A stretch of DNA of 64,000 nucleotides from assembly GCF_003838195.1 (NCBI RefSeq), contig NZ_RCBY01000010.1, positions 1-64,000 of the forward strand. The letters are read 5' to 3'. This DNA is from Okeania hirsuta. Its GTDB lineage: Bacteria; Cyanobacteriota; Cyanobacteriia; Cyanobacteriales; Microcoleaceae. The notes below the pieces were generated by a model. That model saw only the letters and a list, made by a program, of their open reading frames with translations. It had not been told where the DNA came from and made no database searches. The position numbers and the translations under genes were made by a program. Shown here one piece after another: positions 46,139 to 55,339 of this stretch. The number at the start of each line of letters is the position of its first letter. Position 1 is the stretch's first letter.

Positions 46139-47077
46139 TTAATTCTTATCCTCAAATCCTGCCACTTCAGATAAAGTATAAAGAGGTCTACCTTTCACTT
46201 CTTCATAAATACGTCCGATATATTCTCCTAAAATTCCAATACTTACTAATTGTACTGCTCCTAAAAAGAAAATTGCCATGATAATTGTTGCCAAACCAGT
46301 TAATGGTGAATCTGGATAAAAAATCCGCCAATATAAAACTAAACAAGCCATCAATAAAGCAATACAAGCAGCAAATAATCCTATATAAGTAGAAAGTCGT
46401 AAAGGTACTTTAGAAAAAGAGACTAAACCATTAATTGCTAAAGCTAAAGACTTAGCAAAAGTATATTGAATATCACCAGCAAAACGAGGTTCGCGCTCAA
46501 ATTTAATTGCTGTTTGTTTAAAACCAACCCATGCTCTTAAACCTCGAATATAACGATTAGTTTCTGGCATTTTATTCAACACATCTACCACACATCTATC
46601 CATTAAACAAAAATCTCCCGTATCAATGGGAATATCCACATCTGCTAAATGTTTTAAAATCCGATAATATAGAAAAGCAGGCAACTTTTTTAACCAACTT
46701 TCTTGATGTCTTTTTGTGCGTTGAGCATAGACAACTTGATAACCTTGTCGCCACTGTTCAATTAAGTCTGGAATTAATTCTGGTGGGTCTTGCAAATCTC
46801 CATCTAAAACTACAATAGCTTTCCCCCTAGCAAAATTTAAACCAGCAGTAACAGCAATTTGATGTCCGAAATTACGGGCAAAACTTAAGTAACAAATTCG
46901 AGAGTCTTGTTGATGTAATTCTCGGAGTATTTGTAGAGAGCGATCGCGACTCCCATCATTAATTAAAATTAATTCTACATCTCCATCCATTCTATTCAGA
47001 ATGGCACTGATACGCCGATATAATTCTGGGAGATTTTTCTCTTCGTTATAAATAGGAATTACTATAGAATATTTCAT
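46139..47077 (-). CDS. GT2 glycosyltransferase, polyprenyl-phosphate sugar type
   Basis: 312 aa from ATG at 47075-47077 ([16 protein letters not shown]). A longer frame to 47152 adds a translated CTTCCTCTTCC-type repeat ([12 protein letters not shown]) and was rejected. The nucleotide-sugar site is [12 protein letters not shown] (Asp92, Asp94, Asp97), and the acceptor region has [10 protein letters not shown] and [13 protein letters not shown]. Two C-terminal membrane helices lie at about 230-290. This is the layout of DPM1/GtrB-like enzymes that transfer a sugar to undecaprenyl phosphate for wall or surface glycan modification. No flippase or acceptor transferase is adjacent. Confidence 0.9.
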   Translation of the reverse strand: MKYSIVIPIYNEEKNLPELYRRISAILNRMDGDVELILINDGSRDRSLQILRELHQQDSRICYLSFARNFGHQIAVTAGLNFARGKAIVVLDGDLQDPPELIPDLIEQWRQGYQVVYAQRTKRHQESWLKKLPAFLYYRILKHLADVDIPIDTGDFCLMDRCVVDVLNKMPETNRYIRGLRAWVGFKQTAIKFEREPRFAGDIQYTFAKSLALAINGLVSFSKVPLRLSTYIGLFAACIALLMACLVLYWRIFYPDSPLTGLATIIMAIFFLGAVQLVSIGILGEYIGRIYEEVKGRPLYTLSEVAGFEDKN

Positions 47078-47202
47078 AAAAGTAGGAAGAAGGAAGAGGG
47101 AAGAGGGAAGAGGGAAGAAACAATAATTTCCTATTAAAATAGATTTTTCCATAAATCATATTATCCTTTTCGAGCTACTCTTGTAGAGATGTTTTATAGA
47201 AC

Positions 47203-47312
47203 ATACAGCGTATTTCATATTAGCCAGGTATACCAGTCACTGGTAAGATGCCCGCACTACAAACACTTTAGCATTTATATTTGTACCTCATCTATCTGCA
47301 ATCTGCTGTATC
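47203..47312. repeat. Dispersed repeat H (ATACAGCGTATTTCATAT), copy 1
   Basis: Starts ATACAGCGTATTTCATAT and ends TCTGCAATCTGCTGTAT. An inverted copy is at 52048-52156, and a left-end copy is at 57068-57150 (ATACAGCATATTCCAAATAT). All contain a GGGCATCTTGCC-like core in one orientation. Confidence 0.7.
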
Positions 47313-47463
47313 TACATTTCTGAAATTGGTTGAATAATCTTAAACTAAAACATAATATAATACCACTGAATGAATTTATGGAAAATATGATAAGCTAAGA
47401 ATAGTTTAGATTCCCTATTCCCTATTCCCTATTCCCTATTCCCTTTGACAAAAATTTAGATAT

Positions 47464-48123
47464 ATGGTTTCAATGCAAAACAGCTTATCAAATAATTTAT
47501 GGAAAATAAATCAACAATTAGCAACAGTATGTTTATCTCATCCTTTTGTGCAAGGAATTGCTGACGGTACACTGCCTCATAAAAGTTTTGCCTATTATGT
47601 AGGACAAGATGCTTTTTTCCTCAAAGCATTTGCCCGTGCTTACAGTATTGCTGCAGCTAAGTCCCCAGACTGGAAAACATTTGAACTGTTTCATGCTCTC
47701 GCAGGTGGGGTAAAAGAGGAATTGCAACTGCATCAAAACTATGCGGCAGCATGGGGAGTAAATCTAGAAACTATTACACCAGGATTTTCTACACGGCGTT
47801 ATACAGATTTTTTATTAGCAACAGCTTGGAGTAATAATATTGGAGCGATCGCTGCAGCAATGACTCCTTGTATGCGACTTTATGCTTTCTTAGGACAACA
47901 GTTGGCTACACCAGAAATCCCAGAGCATCAATATTCTGAATGGATTCGTACTTACAGCAGTCAGGATTTTGAACATTTGACGCAAAAGCTGGAGAAAGTG
48001 ATAGACAGTTACGCAGATAATACTCAAGAAGCAGAATCAACCTACTGTTATGCCATGCTCTGCGAACGAGATTTCTTTCAAGCAGCTTGGGAAATGGCAA
48101 GTGTTAACAGAGTAGAGGAGTAG
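47464..48123 (+). CDS. tenA: TenA/thiaminase II family protein
   Basis: 219 aa, all-helical TenA fold. Key residues of the thiaminase II site are visible: Asp in YYVGQDAFFL (Asp49), the nucleophile in AAMTPCMRLY (Cys136), and the C-terminal Glu in CERDFFQAAW (Glu201). TenA hydrolyses aminopyrimidine degradation products to salvage hydroxymethylpyrimidine for thiamine synthesis. ATG at 47473 (MQNSLS) is an equally possible start. The gene stands alone; no TPP riboswitch was recognised in the 390 bp upstream, which has a TTCCCTA repeat tract (47408-47452). Confidence 0.88.
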   Translation: MVSMQNSLSNNLWKINQQLATVCLSHPFVQGIADGTLPHKSFAYYVGQDAFFLKAFARAYSIAAAKSPDWKTFELFHALAGGVKEELQLHQNYAAAWGVNLETITPGFSTRRYTDFLLATAWSNNIGAIAAAMTPCMRLYAFLGQQLATPEIPEHQYSEWIRTYSSQDFEHLTQKLEKVIDSYADNTQEAESTYCYAMLCERDFFQAAWEMASVNRVEE

Positions 48124-48441
<318 letters not shown>

Positions 48442-49749
48442 CTAACGCCCCAACTTATTCGGAATACCTTCACAACCACCAGGTATCTTTCTCCTACTTT
48501 TTTCCCCAGACCAAGCACAACAATAATAACGTTGTTCGTCAGACAACCGTTTGACTCCATTAAAGTCAACATTTTCTACCACTGCACCAGTACAAATACC
48601 TGTTTGATAGTTAGGTACATGAGTACGACTGCGAGGAGTAGCAGTTTCTGCATTACCATAGAAAAATCTTGCTCCTCTCAAGTCAGCACCTACCAGACTT
48701 GCTTCATACAAAATAGTACGAGAAAAATTTGCTTTGACCAAGTCACAATCACTAAGATTAGCTCTAACAAGATTAGCATCACTTAATTCTGTCCAACGTA
48801 AATCTGTTTTTGTCAGGTCAGCACCAGCTAACATTACTCCTAAGTCAATCACACGAATACCATATTCCCTGTCTTCCGCATAACCCCCATTACCATCTAA
48901 AATAGGCCGACCAAGTTGGCGATCGCGCTTAATCGGTGTTATTAGTCTAGACTGAGATAAAAATCTGAGAATTTTCGCTTTACCTTCTCCATCTACACTT
49001 TTAATAATAGCTGCTGTACGTCCTTCAGCGATCGCTCTTTCCTGTGGCCAATCTTCCAATAAACCTTTTTCATCCATTGCCAGATCGGAAACTCCTTGAA
49101 AGTAAGCATCAATGGTTTGTTGTTGAGTAATGCGGTTTTGCTGAATGGTCAAATCTTTGGAAATAACGTATTGTCGCCAAGCTACATATACAGCAATAAT
49201 TGCAATTAAAATTTGACCCAAAGCTCCGATGAGTTCGCCCACCGCTCCAATGGCATCCCAGTTAATCTGAATATTACGAGTACCTGGTTCTTGGTTTGCT
49301 CCACTTAACATCAGTAAACCAACAATAGCGGCCAAGATACCAAAGCAAGCAATAATCAGATTACGCCAAACTGGAGGAATGAGGGTTTTCCAGACTTTAC
49401 CCCAACTAGGCCAAATCATTCTGATGGAAGCTACCATTGCCACAACCGCGCTGCTATAACCAAGCAGCACATTATCTATGGCTAACCCCAGAATCATTAC
49501 GGCAATTGCTGTCAGGGAGACAATGGACGCAATTCGATTCTTTGGCCCTTCCTCTGCTTGATTGTTTGCCAAACCATTAAGTTGTGTGGGAGAGGAGGGT
49601 AACATTTGTTCTATTTCATTTTCTACCAAGTTTAATTGCTCTATTGGTGTTTTTACAGGAGCGATCGCTGCTTTTGTGCCATTAGAATTTTCTGAGGTTG
49701 GACTGGTGTTTTGAGAATTAGCTGAAGAAGAGTTTGAATCATTATTCAT
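48442..49749 (-). CDS. Membrane protein with pentapeptide repeats
   Basis: 435 aa from ATG at 49747-49749 (MNNDSNSSSAN); an upstream TTG at 49782 would add 11 lysine-rich residues and is less likely. Residues 1-70 are Ser/Asn/Glu-rich. Several hydrophobic segments lie between ~75 and 195 (SLTAIAVMILGLAID, LIIACFGILAAIVGLLML, GALGQILIAIIAVYVAW). A cytoplasmic-looking domain follows, including ATIDAYFQGVSDLAMDEKG-like sequence. From ~315 to 375 there are about eleven pentapeptide units (ADLTK, ANLVR, ANLSD, CDLVK, ANFSR, ADLRG), which form a right-handed beta-helix. The final 50 residues contain four Cys. Function unknown; common in cyanobacteria. Confidence 0.8.
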   Translation of the reverse strand: MNNDSNSSSANSQNTSPTSENSNGTKAAIAPVKTPIEQLNLVENEIEQMLPSSPTQLNGLANNQAEEGPKNRIASIVSLTAIAVMILGLAIDNVLLGYSSAVVAMVASIRMIWPSWGKVWKTLIPPVWRNLIIACFGILAAIVGLLMLSGANQEPGTRNIQINWDAIGAVGELIGALGQILIAIIAVYVAWRQYVISKDLTIQQNRITQQQTIDAYFQGVSDLAMDEKGLLEDWPQERAIAEGRTAAIIKSVDGEGKAKILRFLSQSRLITPIKRDRQLGRPILDGNGGYAEDREYGIRVIDLGVMLAGADLTKTDLRWTELSDANLVRANLSDCDLVKANFSRTILYEASLVGADLRGARFFYGNAETATPRSRTHVPNYQTGICTGAVVENVDFNGVKRLSDEQRYYCCAWSGEKSRRKIPGGCEGIPNKLGR

Positions 49750-49978
49750 ATAATTTTTAATTTTGATTTTTTTGATAGACAATTAATTTGTTAAGTTTTT
49801 GTAATATCTATAAAAAACTGAAAACATTAGAAAAGAGAAGTTATGCCAATAATTTTACGGGTAAGTTTAGCTAGAGGTTAGGTTTTATATCAATTATATT
49901 GGGACTAAACCTGCCAAGACATTAGAAGTCAAAAGTTAAAAGTTAAAAGTCAAAAAATATTGATTAATCTAGGACTCA

Positions 49979-50014
49979 GTCAAAAGTCAAAAGTCAAAAG
50001 TCAAAAGTCAAAAA
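49979..50014. repeat. Heptamer tandem repeat (AAAAGTC)n
   Basis: About five copies of AAAAGTC, preceded at 49925 by a degenerate AAAAGTTAAAAGTC tract. Same unit as 29866-29904. Confidence 0.9.
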
Positions 50015-50117
50015 TTAGAAGCAAAAAAATATTAATTTAGGACTCAGGGGGGTTTTGATTAATTGAGATAAGGACTTTGACTTTGAGTTGGATGTGATAA
50101 GTTAACTTGACTATTTA

Positions 50118-50231
50118 TCAAAATAATTGGGTCGCGCAACTCCGCCTTTTAAGGCGAAATATTTTTGGAGAGTTGCTCAAATCCCCTACTTCCCCTCCTG
50201 GGAGGGGGAGGGGCGAGGGGTGGGTTGACTT
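50118..50231. repeat. Dispersed repeat G, copy 2
   Basis: Reverse complement of 22992-23100: CAAAATAATTGGGTCGCGCA, the CCGCCTTTTAAGGCG hairpin, then CCCTACTTCCCCTCCTGGG. The rest of 49750-50379 is AT-rich or low-complexity with no gene. Confidence 0.75.
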
Positions 50232-50379
50232 CTGTACGTCGCCAATCCGACGGCTCCCCTATCTAACTTCTGACTTCGTTAAGGCTCAGAGGCCGTGTAT
50301 TTTCTATTAGGATAGATAGAAAGAGGTTCAAAAAGTACCTTTGTTTAAAATTTAGCCATTACTTTGATATTGTAAAATT

Positions 50380-50946
50380 ATGACAAATTCTGAAATTCTA
50401 GTTAAGAAGGAAAAATTAGAGAACCCACCTTTGGAAATACATTATTTGGGCGATCGCTCTTTGCGTCAGTCAGCAAAGCGTGTGAATAAGGTAGATGATG
50501 ATATTCGGAAACTGATACGAGAAATGCTCCAAACTATGTATAGTGCTGATGGTATTGGTCTAGCTGCACCCCAGGTGGCTGTCCAAAAACAAGTAATTGT
50601 TATAGACTGCGAGCTAGATAATGCTGCTACGCCCCCTCTAGTTTTGATTAATCCTACGATTAAAAGGTATGGTAAAGAAGTTTGTCTTTTCCAAGAAGGG
50701 TGTCTGAGTATTCCTGGGGTTTATTTAGATGTTAAACGTCCCGCAATAATTGAAGTTACCTACAAAGATGAAAATGGTCGTCCGAAAACTCTTCAGGCTA
50801 AAGAATTATTATCTAGAGCAATTCAGCATGAAATGGACCATCTTCAAGGGGTGCTGTTTGTAGACCGAGTAGAAAATAAATTGGCACTGAATGAAGAGTT
50901 GACTAAGCATAAGTTCTCTCCTAAAGCTGTCAAATCTGTTGCTTAA
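50380..50946 (+). CDS. def: Peptide deformylase
   Basis: 188 aa metallo-hydrolase removing the N-formyl group from nascent proteins. All three motifs are present: GIGLAAPQV (58-66), EGCLSIP (Cys108 as metal ligand) and QHEMDHLQG (His150, Glu151, His154). The cofactor is Fe2+ in the cell. Length is normal for the cyanobacterial type-1B form. It stands alone with no fmt gene adjacent. Confidence 0.96.
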   Translation: MTNSEILVKKEKLENPPLEIHYLGDRSLRQSAKRVNKVDDDIRKLIREMLQTMYSADGIGLAAPQVAVQKQVIVIDCELDNAATPPLVLINPTIKRYGKEVCLFQEGCLSIPGVYLDVKRPAIIEVTYKDENGRPKTLQAKELLSRAIQHEMDHLQGVLFVDRVENKLALNEELTKHKFSPKAVKSVA

Positions 50947-50962
50947 AGTCTCGCAAAATTAA

Positions 50963-51060
50963 TAGACATTTCCAGAAAAGAGGCAACAGGCAACAGGGAG
51001 GAAAAATTGATAATTTCTTGATCAGAATTGATTTTATTTTTGATTTTTACCAGATGTCTA
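50963..51060. repeat. MITE-like element F, short relative
   Basis: 98 bp from TAGACATTTCCAGAAAAGAG to TTTTACCAGATGTCTA, sharing termini and the TTTTTGATTTTTACCAG end with the 147-bp copies. A further half element ends at ~51537. It again lies a few bases after a stop codon (def). Confidence 0.7.
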
Positions 51061-51128
51061 ATAGACATCTAGGAATAGGGAGTAGTAGGGACGTTGCATA
51101 CAAAGTCCGTACAAAGTAGGGGGAAATA

Positions 51129-51396
51129 ATTGGGGCTTACCGATCTAATCTAAAAGCATTGACATATAAAGACAAGTGCCTTTTTGGGGTCGAATTGCAG
51201 TACCTGGTTTTTAGCTGTTGATGCTCATGCATGGAGCGTATTTTAGGCTCATAGTTGGGCAGAAAAATCCCAAATTGACAATTCTTACTCCTACTTCCTC
51301 GCTCATTCCCATTTCTCCCCTCCTGGGAGGGGGAGGGGCGAGGGGTGGGTTGTCTCCTACCCCAGCAAAAAGACTTTCCATCAGCAAACCCTAATT
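51129..51396. repeat. MITE-like element J (AATT(A/G)GGGCTT termini), copy 1
   Basis: Left end AATTGGGGCTTACCGAT and right end ATCAGCAAACCCTAATT, with AAAAGACTTTCCATCAGC before the right end. A second copy, 57905-58132, has AATTAGGGCTTGCTGAT and TTTTCAGCAAACCCTAATT. TAGGGTTTGCTGA-type ends are widespread in cyanobacterial non-autonomous elements. Confidence 0.7.
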
Positions 51397-51635
51397 GATG
51401 ATTTATGTACGGTAATTGATTTTATAGCAAAGAACGAGTTGATGATGAATCTTAGACAGAGAAATTCTTTTCCCACTGTTGCCTGTTGCCTGTTACCTGT
51501 TTCCTGCTATATTTTTGATTTTTACCAGATGTCTAATACAAAAGCAATAGTCCAGAAGTTTAAGATTTATTAGTTCTTAACTTTAGTGATTATCATAAAA
51601 AATTAAAATAGTCAATATTTTTGGAGAAGAAAGTT

Positions 51636-51836
51636 ATGGTAGGAACTCCTAAATCAACATTGCTTTTGGGTGGGTCTTGTATAGCAGCGATCGCAGCAGT
51701 TGGTTCTATTTTTGAGTTATCTTCTGGGGAACCAGAATTAGGTGGTCTAGTAACAGGGATAATTTTGAGTCTGAGCATTCCTCTAGCTACTTTACTCTTT
51801 TATTTAGCAATTCAAGACGCTAAGGCGAATCAATAG
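51636..51836 (+). CDS. Small two-helix membrane protein
   Basis: 66 aa from ATG at 51636, with GGAGAAG ending six bases upstream. An earlier TTG at 51621 would consume this ribosome site and was rejected. Two hydrophobic segments, LLLGGSCIAAIAAVGSIFEL (about 8-27) and LVTGIILSLSIPLATLLFYL (about 40-60), are separated by SSGEPELGG. The composition and good ribosome site argue for a real gene. It resembles small conserved hypotheticals of cyanobacteria, but I cannot assign a family. No same-strand partner is close (the PrsW fusion starts 530 bp on). Confidence 0.6.
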   Translation: MVGTPKSTLLLGGSCIAAIAAVGSIFELSSGEPELGGLVTGIILSLSIPLATLLFYLAIQDAKANQ

Positions 51837-52364
51837 AAATTAAAGAAGCGGTCAGCACTCAGCACTCAGCAAGATTACTTTTTTTAAAGTGCCAGAAGGG
51901 GATAGGGGACACCTCCTAAGATTAAACGACAAGCTAGAAGTCAGAGATTTAAACCCAAGCTTTTAGCAGTCTGAAAGCTGAGTGCTTTTTGCGGAGCATT
52001 CTGGTACGGAAAATACGGATCGCTAGTTAAGCAATAAACAATGGACAATACAGCAGATTGCAGGTATATGAGGTACAAATATTGATGATAAAGTCTTCGT
52101 AGTGTGGGCATCTTGCCCACAACAGATGTACCCCACTGATATGAAATATGCTGTATAGCAATGTGTGCTGGCATATTTACAAATTACAAGAGGTGTCCAA
52201 TAGCTAAAAGTCTTATATTATCGGTTTTTTATTCCCCCAGATAAGCTGTTGCCTTCCGGAGCTATTGCCTGTTGCCTGCGCACGGCGCTATATTTAATTG
52301 ACAATTAATTGTTCATTGCTTATCAATAATTATTTTGACTAAAAATTTTAAAGATATCTAAAAA
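51837..52364. other. Intergenic region with repeat H copy
   Basis: Besides repeat H at 52048-52156 it contains CAGCACTCAGCACTCAGCA near 51855 and low-complexity GCCTGTTGCCTG near 52268. No gene was found; a minus-strand frame at 51941-52174 translates the repeat. Confidence 0.5.
52048..52156. repeat. Dispersed repeat H, inverted copy 2
   Basis: Starts ATACAGCAGATTGCAGG and ends GATATGAAATATGCTGTAT, the reverse of 47203-47312. The core GGGCATCTTGCCCACA is a near-perfect short palindrome. Confidence 0.7.
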
Positions 52365-53723
52365 ATGGCATTTCTGCGACAACTGTCTACAAGAGGGGTA
52401 TACGAGGAAAAGCTCATAAAAAAGTATCTATCTGAGATAGAGGAGATAGTGCTAGGACGCGATCCCAAGTGTCAAATTGTCCTAGAGACAAAATTTTATA
52501 CAACGGTTTCTCGCCGTCATGCCCTAATTCGTATTCATACCAAACAGGCCAAAACTACTGGTTTAGTATGGGAAATCTGCGACCTCAATAGTTCTAATGG
52601 TACTTATATTAATGGACGAAGAATACAGGGAAGTCAAATTTTACAGGTGGGCGATCGTATTCGTCTGGGTTACAAAGGACCAGAATTCATCTTCGATAAT
52701 TTATCCTACCAAAAATCAACCTTATCAGTATCACAATCAGTAAACTCTACTTCACTTCCTGTCAATTCTGTTCCTAATGTTGAAGATGTTGAAGATACTG
52801 AGTCGATAACTTTGACCCAGTTATTTCCTATTGCCTCCACAGGAAAGCAATTAGCTAAAAAAGCCTATCTTTATCCAGGTATTATCACTGTATTTTTTGT
52901 GATTTTAATGTTTTTAACCGTGGGTAGAGCAATAGCTTTCAATTTTTTATTAGCAGCTTATATTGCTACTGCTGCTTATTATTTCGTTTATCAACTTTGT
53001 GGCAAACAGAAACCTTGGTGGGTATTATTCGGAGTAGCTTTAACAACTGTTATTATCTTATTAAGTCCAATTTTGACATTGTTTATTGGAGTATTTCGTT
53101 TTATACTTCCTGGTGATATATCAGTAAATCCTGAGCAAGTTGGCTTTCTTGATTTCCTGATTAGAATGTTTTTTGGCGCGGGATTAATGGAGGAGTTGTT
53201 AAAAGCATTACCTGTGTTTTTAGCACTATTAATAGGTCGTAATTTACCTGATCCCTGGCGAAATAAAATTGGTGTTTGGGAACCTTTAGATGGAATTTTA
53301 TTAGGAACAGCTTCTGCAGTAGGATTTACTTTATTAGAAACTCTGGGACAATATGTTCCGAGTATTGTGGATAGTGCTAGTTTACAATTGGGAGTAGATG
53401 CGGGTCAATTGGTAGGATTACAATTGTTAATTCCCAGAATTTTAGGTTCAGTAGCTGGACACATGGCTTATAGTGGTTATTTTGGTTATTTTATTGGGTT
53501 AAGTGTTTTAAGACGTCGTAATAGTTGGTTGATTTTGGGAGTTGGTTATTTTACCGCATCTATTCTTCATGCTTTATGGAATGCTTGTGGGATTTTAAAT
53601 ATATTTCTTTTGGCTTTTGTGGGAGTTATTTCTTATGCTTTTTTAGGGGCGGCTATTTTAAAAGCAAGAGTTCTCTCTCCCACAAGAAATGAAAATTTTG
53701 CGACTCAGGTTTTAATGAAGTAA
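52365..53723 (+). CDS. FHA domain-PrsW-type intramembrane protease fusion
   Basis: 452 aa. The N-terminal 115 residues are an FHA domain (LGRDPKCQI 30-38, SRRHALI 49-55, SSNGTYINGRRI 76-87). After a Ser/Thr/Val linker come about eight membrane helices (~170-440) with the PrsW/CPBP-like signature: GAGLMEELLKALPV (Glu276, Glu277, Lys280), GFTLLETLGQY (Glu325), VAGHMAYSG (His366) and ILHALWNACG (His402). PrsW proteases cleave membrane-anchored anti-sigma factors or related targets inside the bilayer. Fusion to a phospho-Thr-binding domain suggests that Ser/Thr kinase signalling controls substrate capture (inference). A candidate partner kinase also bearing FHA is at 3450-4796, but not linked to this locus. 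Confidence 0.9.
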   Translation: MAFLRQLSTRGVYEEKLIKKYLSEIEEIVLGRDPKCQIVLETKFYTTVSRRHALIRIHTKQAKTTGLVWEICDLNSSNGTYINGRRIQGSQILQVGDRIRLGYKGPEFIFDNLSYQKSTLSVSQSVNSTSLPVNSVPNVEDVEDTESITLTQLFPIASTGKQLAKKAYLYPGIITVFFVILMFLTVGRAIAFNFLLAAYIATAAYYFVYQLCGKQKPWWVLFGVALTTVIILLSPILTLFIGVFRFILPGDISVNPEQVGFLDFLIRMFFGAGLMEELLKALPVFLALLIGRNLPDPWRNKIGVWEPLDGILLGTASAVGFTLLETLGQYVPSIVDSASLQLGVDAGQLVGLQLLIPRILGSVAGHMAYSGYFGYFIGLSVLRRRNSWLILGVGYFTASILHALWNACGILNIFLLAFVGVISYAFLGAAILKARVLSPTRNENFATQVLMK

Positions 53724-54149
53724 TATCTAAATTTAATTAAGCAAAAAAATAGATTAATTAACCATAGGCTATATATTTTTGCTTGACCACAGGATTACAT
53801 TTAACCATCACCACAATTGGACTAATTTCATCAGAAGCTATTTAATTTGATTTGATTGGGGGAGTGTTAATTTAACAATATCACTCAGTGAAAAAAGTGA
53901 TACAACTGGGCGATAAAAAAACAATAGTTTAAGCTTTCCCAAGAAGTTTGGAAACTATATTATTGTGCTAAATTATCATCATTGTAAATAATACCAATTC
54001 CCAAAAATAATGCTATAGTTCATGAGAACTTCAGTTATTAAGTAATTAACTTATATAGAATAACTTTTTTGCTACTTTAAGGTAAGTTAATATCAATTAT
54101 TATTATGTTTTATTCACCTCCTGGTAGGAGTTAGGAGTGGGTACCCTAC
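53724..54149. other. AT-rich intergenic region
   Basis: About 430 bp without genes. CTTCAGTTATTAAG near 54028 recurs near 54942 (AACTTCAGTTATTAAG), together with CCAATTCCCA-type flanks, so the HTH gene is bracketed by copies of a short repeat. Confidence 0.45.
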
Positions 54150-54566
54150 TCAAGAAAATATAGAAAAGTTTTTGAGAAATAGTATAACAAATTTGCAATT
54201 AATCAAAAGTTGCTTCAAATACTCCAAAGCAATTTCTACTTCCAGCTTTTTGTCTGAAGTAAAAATGCCAGTTATACCTACTCCAGCTTTGAATTTTGAT
54301 TTTTTCTGAGTAAAAGATTGACTTAGAGGCCAATTAACAAGGGAATGCCAGTCTTCTATTCCTACAACTTCAGACAACTTTTTGAAAGAATCAGGAGAAA
54401 TAGATGTGCTACTCATAAAGCACTTCAATGTTGATATTGAAACAAATGCTGATTCATACCACTCTTTTTGTGTTTTTTTCCAACTTTTTTTGATTCTAGC
54501 TATATTTACTTTTTTAATACCTTCTTCTGAAAGACATATAGAACTTGAAGTTTTTTTTCTGCTCAT
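54150..54566 (-). CDS. Predicted regulator with STAND-type N-terminal HTH domain
   Basis: 138 aa. Residues ~8-80 (CLSEEGIKKVNIARIKKSW, STLKCFMSSTSISPDSFKKL, GIEDWHSLVNW) match a helix-turn-helix-like module usually found at the N-terminus of large cyanobacterial NB-ARC/STAND ATPases with WD40 or pentapeptide repeats. Residues ~92-125 (AGVGITGIFTSDKKLEVEI, ALEYLKQLL) look like a small alpha-beta domain that often follows it. No ATPase part is present, so this is a stand-alone short form. GGAGGTG lies four bases before the ATG, a strong ribosome site. Family assignment is from memory of pattern. Confidence 0.6.
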   Translation of the reverse strand: MSRKKTSSSICLSEEGIKKVNIARIKKSWKKTQKEWYESAFVSISTLKCFMSSTSISPDSFKKLSEVVGIEDWHSLVNWPLSQSFTQKKSKFKAGVGITGIFTSDKKLEVEIALEYLKQLLINCKFVILFLKNFSIFS

Positions 54567-55081
54567 ACAACACCTCCAGTATATGGTCGTTAAATATTGC
54601 TATTAGCGTATATTTCTTTGGAAAGAAATTAATGAGTCAGAATATATATAGAACAGAAACAAATGAAAACAAGTAATGTTGCAGTATATTAACTGTACTA
54701 ACAGACAGAAATAAATTGGCCATAATATATACAAAAAGAGCCAAAATAGAACTAAATTGAATAGTTCAGAGAAAAACATCAATGTGACACCGTTAGTATT
54801 GTCACAGTAAAAGTTTGGAGTCATAAAAAAACTTTCAAAATCAACTCAACATTCTCTTTTTTGTCTCAATATTATTGATTGAGGTAAAGTTATCCTGTTT
54901 TTTATTAGACCAATTCCCATGCATTAATGCTATACTTCCGATGAACTTCAGTTATTAAGCAATAATAATCGTTTAGTAATGTTTATAACGATTATCGGCA
55001 TTAAACCAAGATATCTTATGAGATTTGGTATTAGATATCTCCCAATAAATAATCAGTTTTGAAAAATACCGGAGAATAAAA
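54567..55081. other. AT-rich intergenic region
   Basis: About 515 bp. A 73-codon minus-strand frame at 54603-54824 is Phe/Leu/Tyr-rich, as expected from AT-rich DNA, and was not accepted. It contains the second copy of the CTTCAGTTATTAAG repeat. Confidence 0.45.
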
Positions 55082-55291
55082 ACGGAAAATAACTCTACTC
55101 AAGAAAATCAAACATTCCCAAGTTGTATCGAAACCCAGGAAGTGACTCCTATTAATTTAATTTATAAAGTTGCCGACCTGGCAATTGAAAATAGTGATGC
55201 TGGTTTAATTCCTGCTGGAGCATTGGGAAGTTCTATTGTTATTTGTGCGATTGCCCACTCAGCAATCAAATTAATCCGCGCATTGCGTTAG
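55082..55291 (+). other. Possible small gene with ACG in place of a start codon
   Basis: An open frame of 69 codons after a TAA ends at TAG 55289-55291. It reads TENNSTQENQTFPSCIETQE, then INLIYKVADLAIENSDAGLI and ALGSSIVICAIAHSAIKLIR. The composition is protein-like: a polar N-terminus, then a Gly/Ala hydrophobic helix. There is no ATG, GTG or TTG near the beginning; CCGGAG lies eight bases before the ACG. Either ATG has mutated to ACG, or this is a relic. GTG at 55142 is a weaker alternative start. Confidence 0.35.
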
Positions 55292-55339
55292 TAGAATATT
55301 TTTTAAAAGGATATTTGTACAGTCAAAAAATCTAGAAAA

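Noticed and set aside
47313-47463. TPP riboswitch upstream of tenA
   Set aside because: No CUGAGA or other conserved TPP aptamer core was found; the region is a TTCCCTA tandem repeat.
54603-54824. 73-aa Phe/Leu-rich minus-strand frame
   Set aside because: Composition expected from AT-rich DNA; no ribosome site and no homology recognised.
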